DNA from: Campanula takesimana
Lineage: Eukaryota > Streptophyta > Magnoliopsida > Asterales > Campanulaceae
Assembly: GCA_026119855.1 (NCBI GenBank)
Contig: JAOWBW010001634.1
Location: 62,001-126,000 of the forward strand
Direction: 5' to 3'
Length of the DNA stretch: 64,000 bases
Below, piece after piece: positions 62,628 through 64,000 of the stretch (position 1 is the first letter of the stretch; each line of letters begins with the position of its first letter). Made by a program: the position numbers and the translations under genes. The notes under the pieces are model-generated. The model saw nothing but the letters and a program-made list of their open reading frames with translations, was not told where the DNA came from and did no database searches.

Positions 62628-64000
62628 TGTTGGAGAATATGCCATAGGCCCTTGAGAAAGGCCTTACGTTATGTCATGTTCTCATTATAATGGAGATAAC
62701 AACCTTGTATTTTTATATGTTTGACATGTTTATTATAATAATCTCTGTCCCTAGTACTTATGAAGAACTAGTATAAGTTTAATTGATGATCATATGTATG
62801 TAAAAAAATTAAACTTATGGGCACTTGTTAGTGAACAAGTACTGGACCCACTATGACATTTATATCATGGTCAAATATCATAATTAAATCTCATATAGTC
62901 ATATCATTTGATATCCTTAGACCTAAGATTATTATGGTCTTCCATATGATGAACGTTATGTTTGACATAGTCAAACGCTACCCTTAACCAGGTAGTCATA
63001 AAGGCTATGATTGGCATAATCGGATTCTTGTAGGGAAGAATGATAAGTCAAGATGGGATTTATCCCTCCCTCAAGAGAGATATCTGCTTAGGCCACTCGA
63101 AGAGTGAGAATTATGAAATGTGTGGCCATGCTCAAATGAATTGATGTGTTCAATGTCATTTGCTCATATCAATCTACTCGGGATCGAGAAAGCATTGAAA
63201 AATATAAGTTGATGTGGACCATGACTTATGTTCAATATGATATCGCGTGACAAAAGGATTGTGATATATTCTATGAGGATAAACGAACTTCATTAAGTTA
63301 TATTAATTGGGTAGTCATGATGGCTTGCTAGAGTCCGCTCATGATTTATGAGTTTGACTTTGGTCGGACTCATTGCCAACTTAATATAATTCTATGGGGT
63401 CACACACAAAATAACGAATTGAAAAGGCTAAAAATGGAATTTCGAAGAGGTCTTAAATCGGAAAAACTGAAAATCTGGACCAAGATCCGGCCGGACCCTA
63501 GACTATACCCGGTCAAACGATGTCTAGGTCCGGTCAGACCCTAATGGTGCCCCGGGCGGATCCTAGGTTGACAGGATCAGATTCTTTAACTCCGGTTTTT
63601 TACGGGATTTTGACCAAATTTCCTAAAGGGTTTAGGACTTTTGAGTTTTTATACCCCTCTCTAAACCCTATTCAAACCTAAGTTGATATTGTATCATTAT
63701 TGGTAGCCTCCATATGTTTGAGAAACATATTATTGAGTTTAGATTAAGAACTAAAAGCTCAAGAACACCAATAAATTGATATAGCCTTTTCATAGAAAGA
63801 GTTTCTATTGGATCTAGCAATCCGGATCTAGAATTGTTCTAGATATTCATTCGCGTGTGGAAAAACATAGAGGGTGCTTGCTTTAGTATCTTCAAGTTCG
63901 TGTTCCTGTGATCATGATCGAAAGAACGTGGAGAAGATCAAATCATAAAGCTTAAATACTTGAAGATTTGAAGATCCAAACCTTTAAACGCATAACAACT
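62628..64000 (+). repeat. 5' LTR of a third, related copia element, opposite orientation, leaving the window
   Basis: Begins TGTTGGAGAATATGCC directly in the RNase H of the outer element (left flank catat). It is homologous to the reverse complement of the LTR ending at 62199, including gagataacaaccttg and cttatgaagaactagtataa. GC-rich words at 63486-63495 (tccggccgga) and about 63505-63560 differ from the cacggtcgtg words of its relative. TATA-like ttttatacccc at about 63646-63656. Confidence 0.85.

Overview
The window is repeat-dense nuclear DNA from a flowering plant, most likely a dicot. The evidence is stacked Ty1/copia and Ty3/gypsy LTR retrotransposons (Tekay-like, CRM-like and Tat/Retand-like lineages), Helitron ends, Stowaway-like and hAT-like MITEs, and degraded pieces of plant-type genes. 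I see no intact host gene, rRNA, tRNA or CRISPR array. Almost every long reading frame is transposon protein, and nearly all are broken by stops or frameshifts. I cannot name the species.

Layout, left to right. 567-5861: a complete but decayed Ty1/copia element on the minus strand. 6048-6417: a long foldback repeat. 6500-11084: non-coding DNA with a chain of different tandem arrays, resembling the 3' untranslated part of Tat/Retand-type gypsy elements. 11085-13016: a candidate non-autonomous Helitron with both ends. 13497-18287: the 3' half of a Tekay-like gypsy element on the minus strand, cut inside RT by a Tat-type element (18288-22823, plus strand), which itself ends in a 100-N assembly gap (22824-22923). 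22924-29586: a collapsed Tekay-related element with two long LTRs. 29587-36502: the 3' end of an LTR element that carries host-gene sequence, including a stretch I recognise as the DUF726/TMCO4 family. Its 3' LTR is split by a CRM-like gypsy element (31156-36136, TSD TACGT). 38516-47541: a nearly intact Tekay-like element (TSD TGCAT) inserted in an exon-like sequence. 47547-49081: the rest of that gene-like DNA, two MITEs and a Helitron 3' end. 49082-49722: a second Tat-type LTR fragment. 51025-51570: nested MITEs. 51908-64000: a nest of three related copia elements. An outer one is split by an inner one (54136-62199, TSD CTTTC) and by a third in the opposite direction that starts at 62628 and leaves the window. 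A hAT-type MITE (52599-53285) sits in the outer LTR.

The most interesting signals are non-coding. (1) Two Tat-type LTRs share a pair of consecutive hairpins whose stems differ by compensatory base pairs, which points to a selected RNA (or DNA) structure. (2) Several unrelated LTR families carry clusters of short GC-rich palindromic words. In the copia and Tat LTRs these lie roughly 75-150 bp upstream of a TATA-like box. (3) An LTR element appears to have carried off intronless host-gene sequence. (4) A CRM-like element with very similar LTRs has lost the RT active site and RNase H through an internal deletion, so it must have depended on another element if it moved after that loss.
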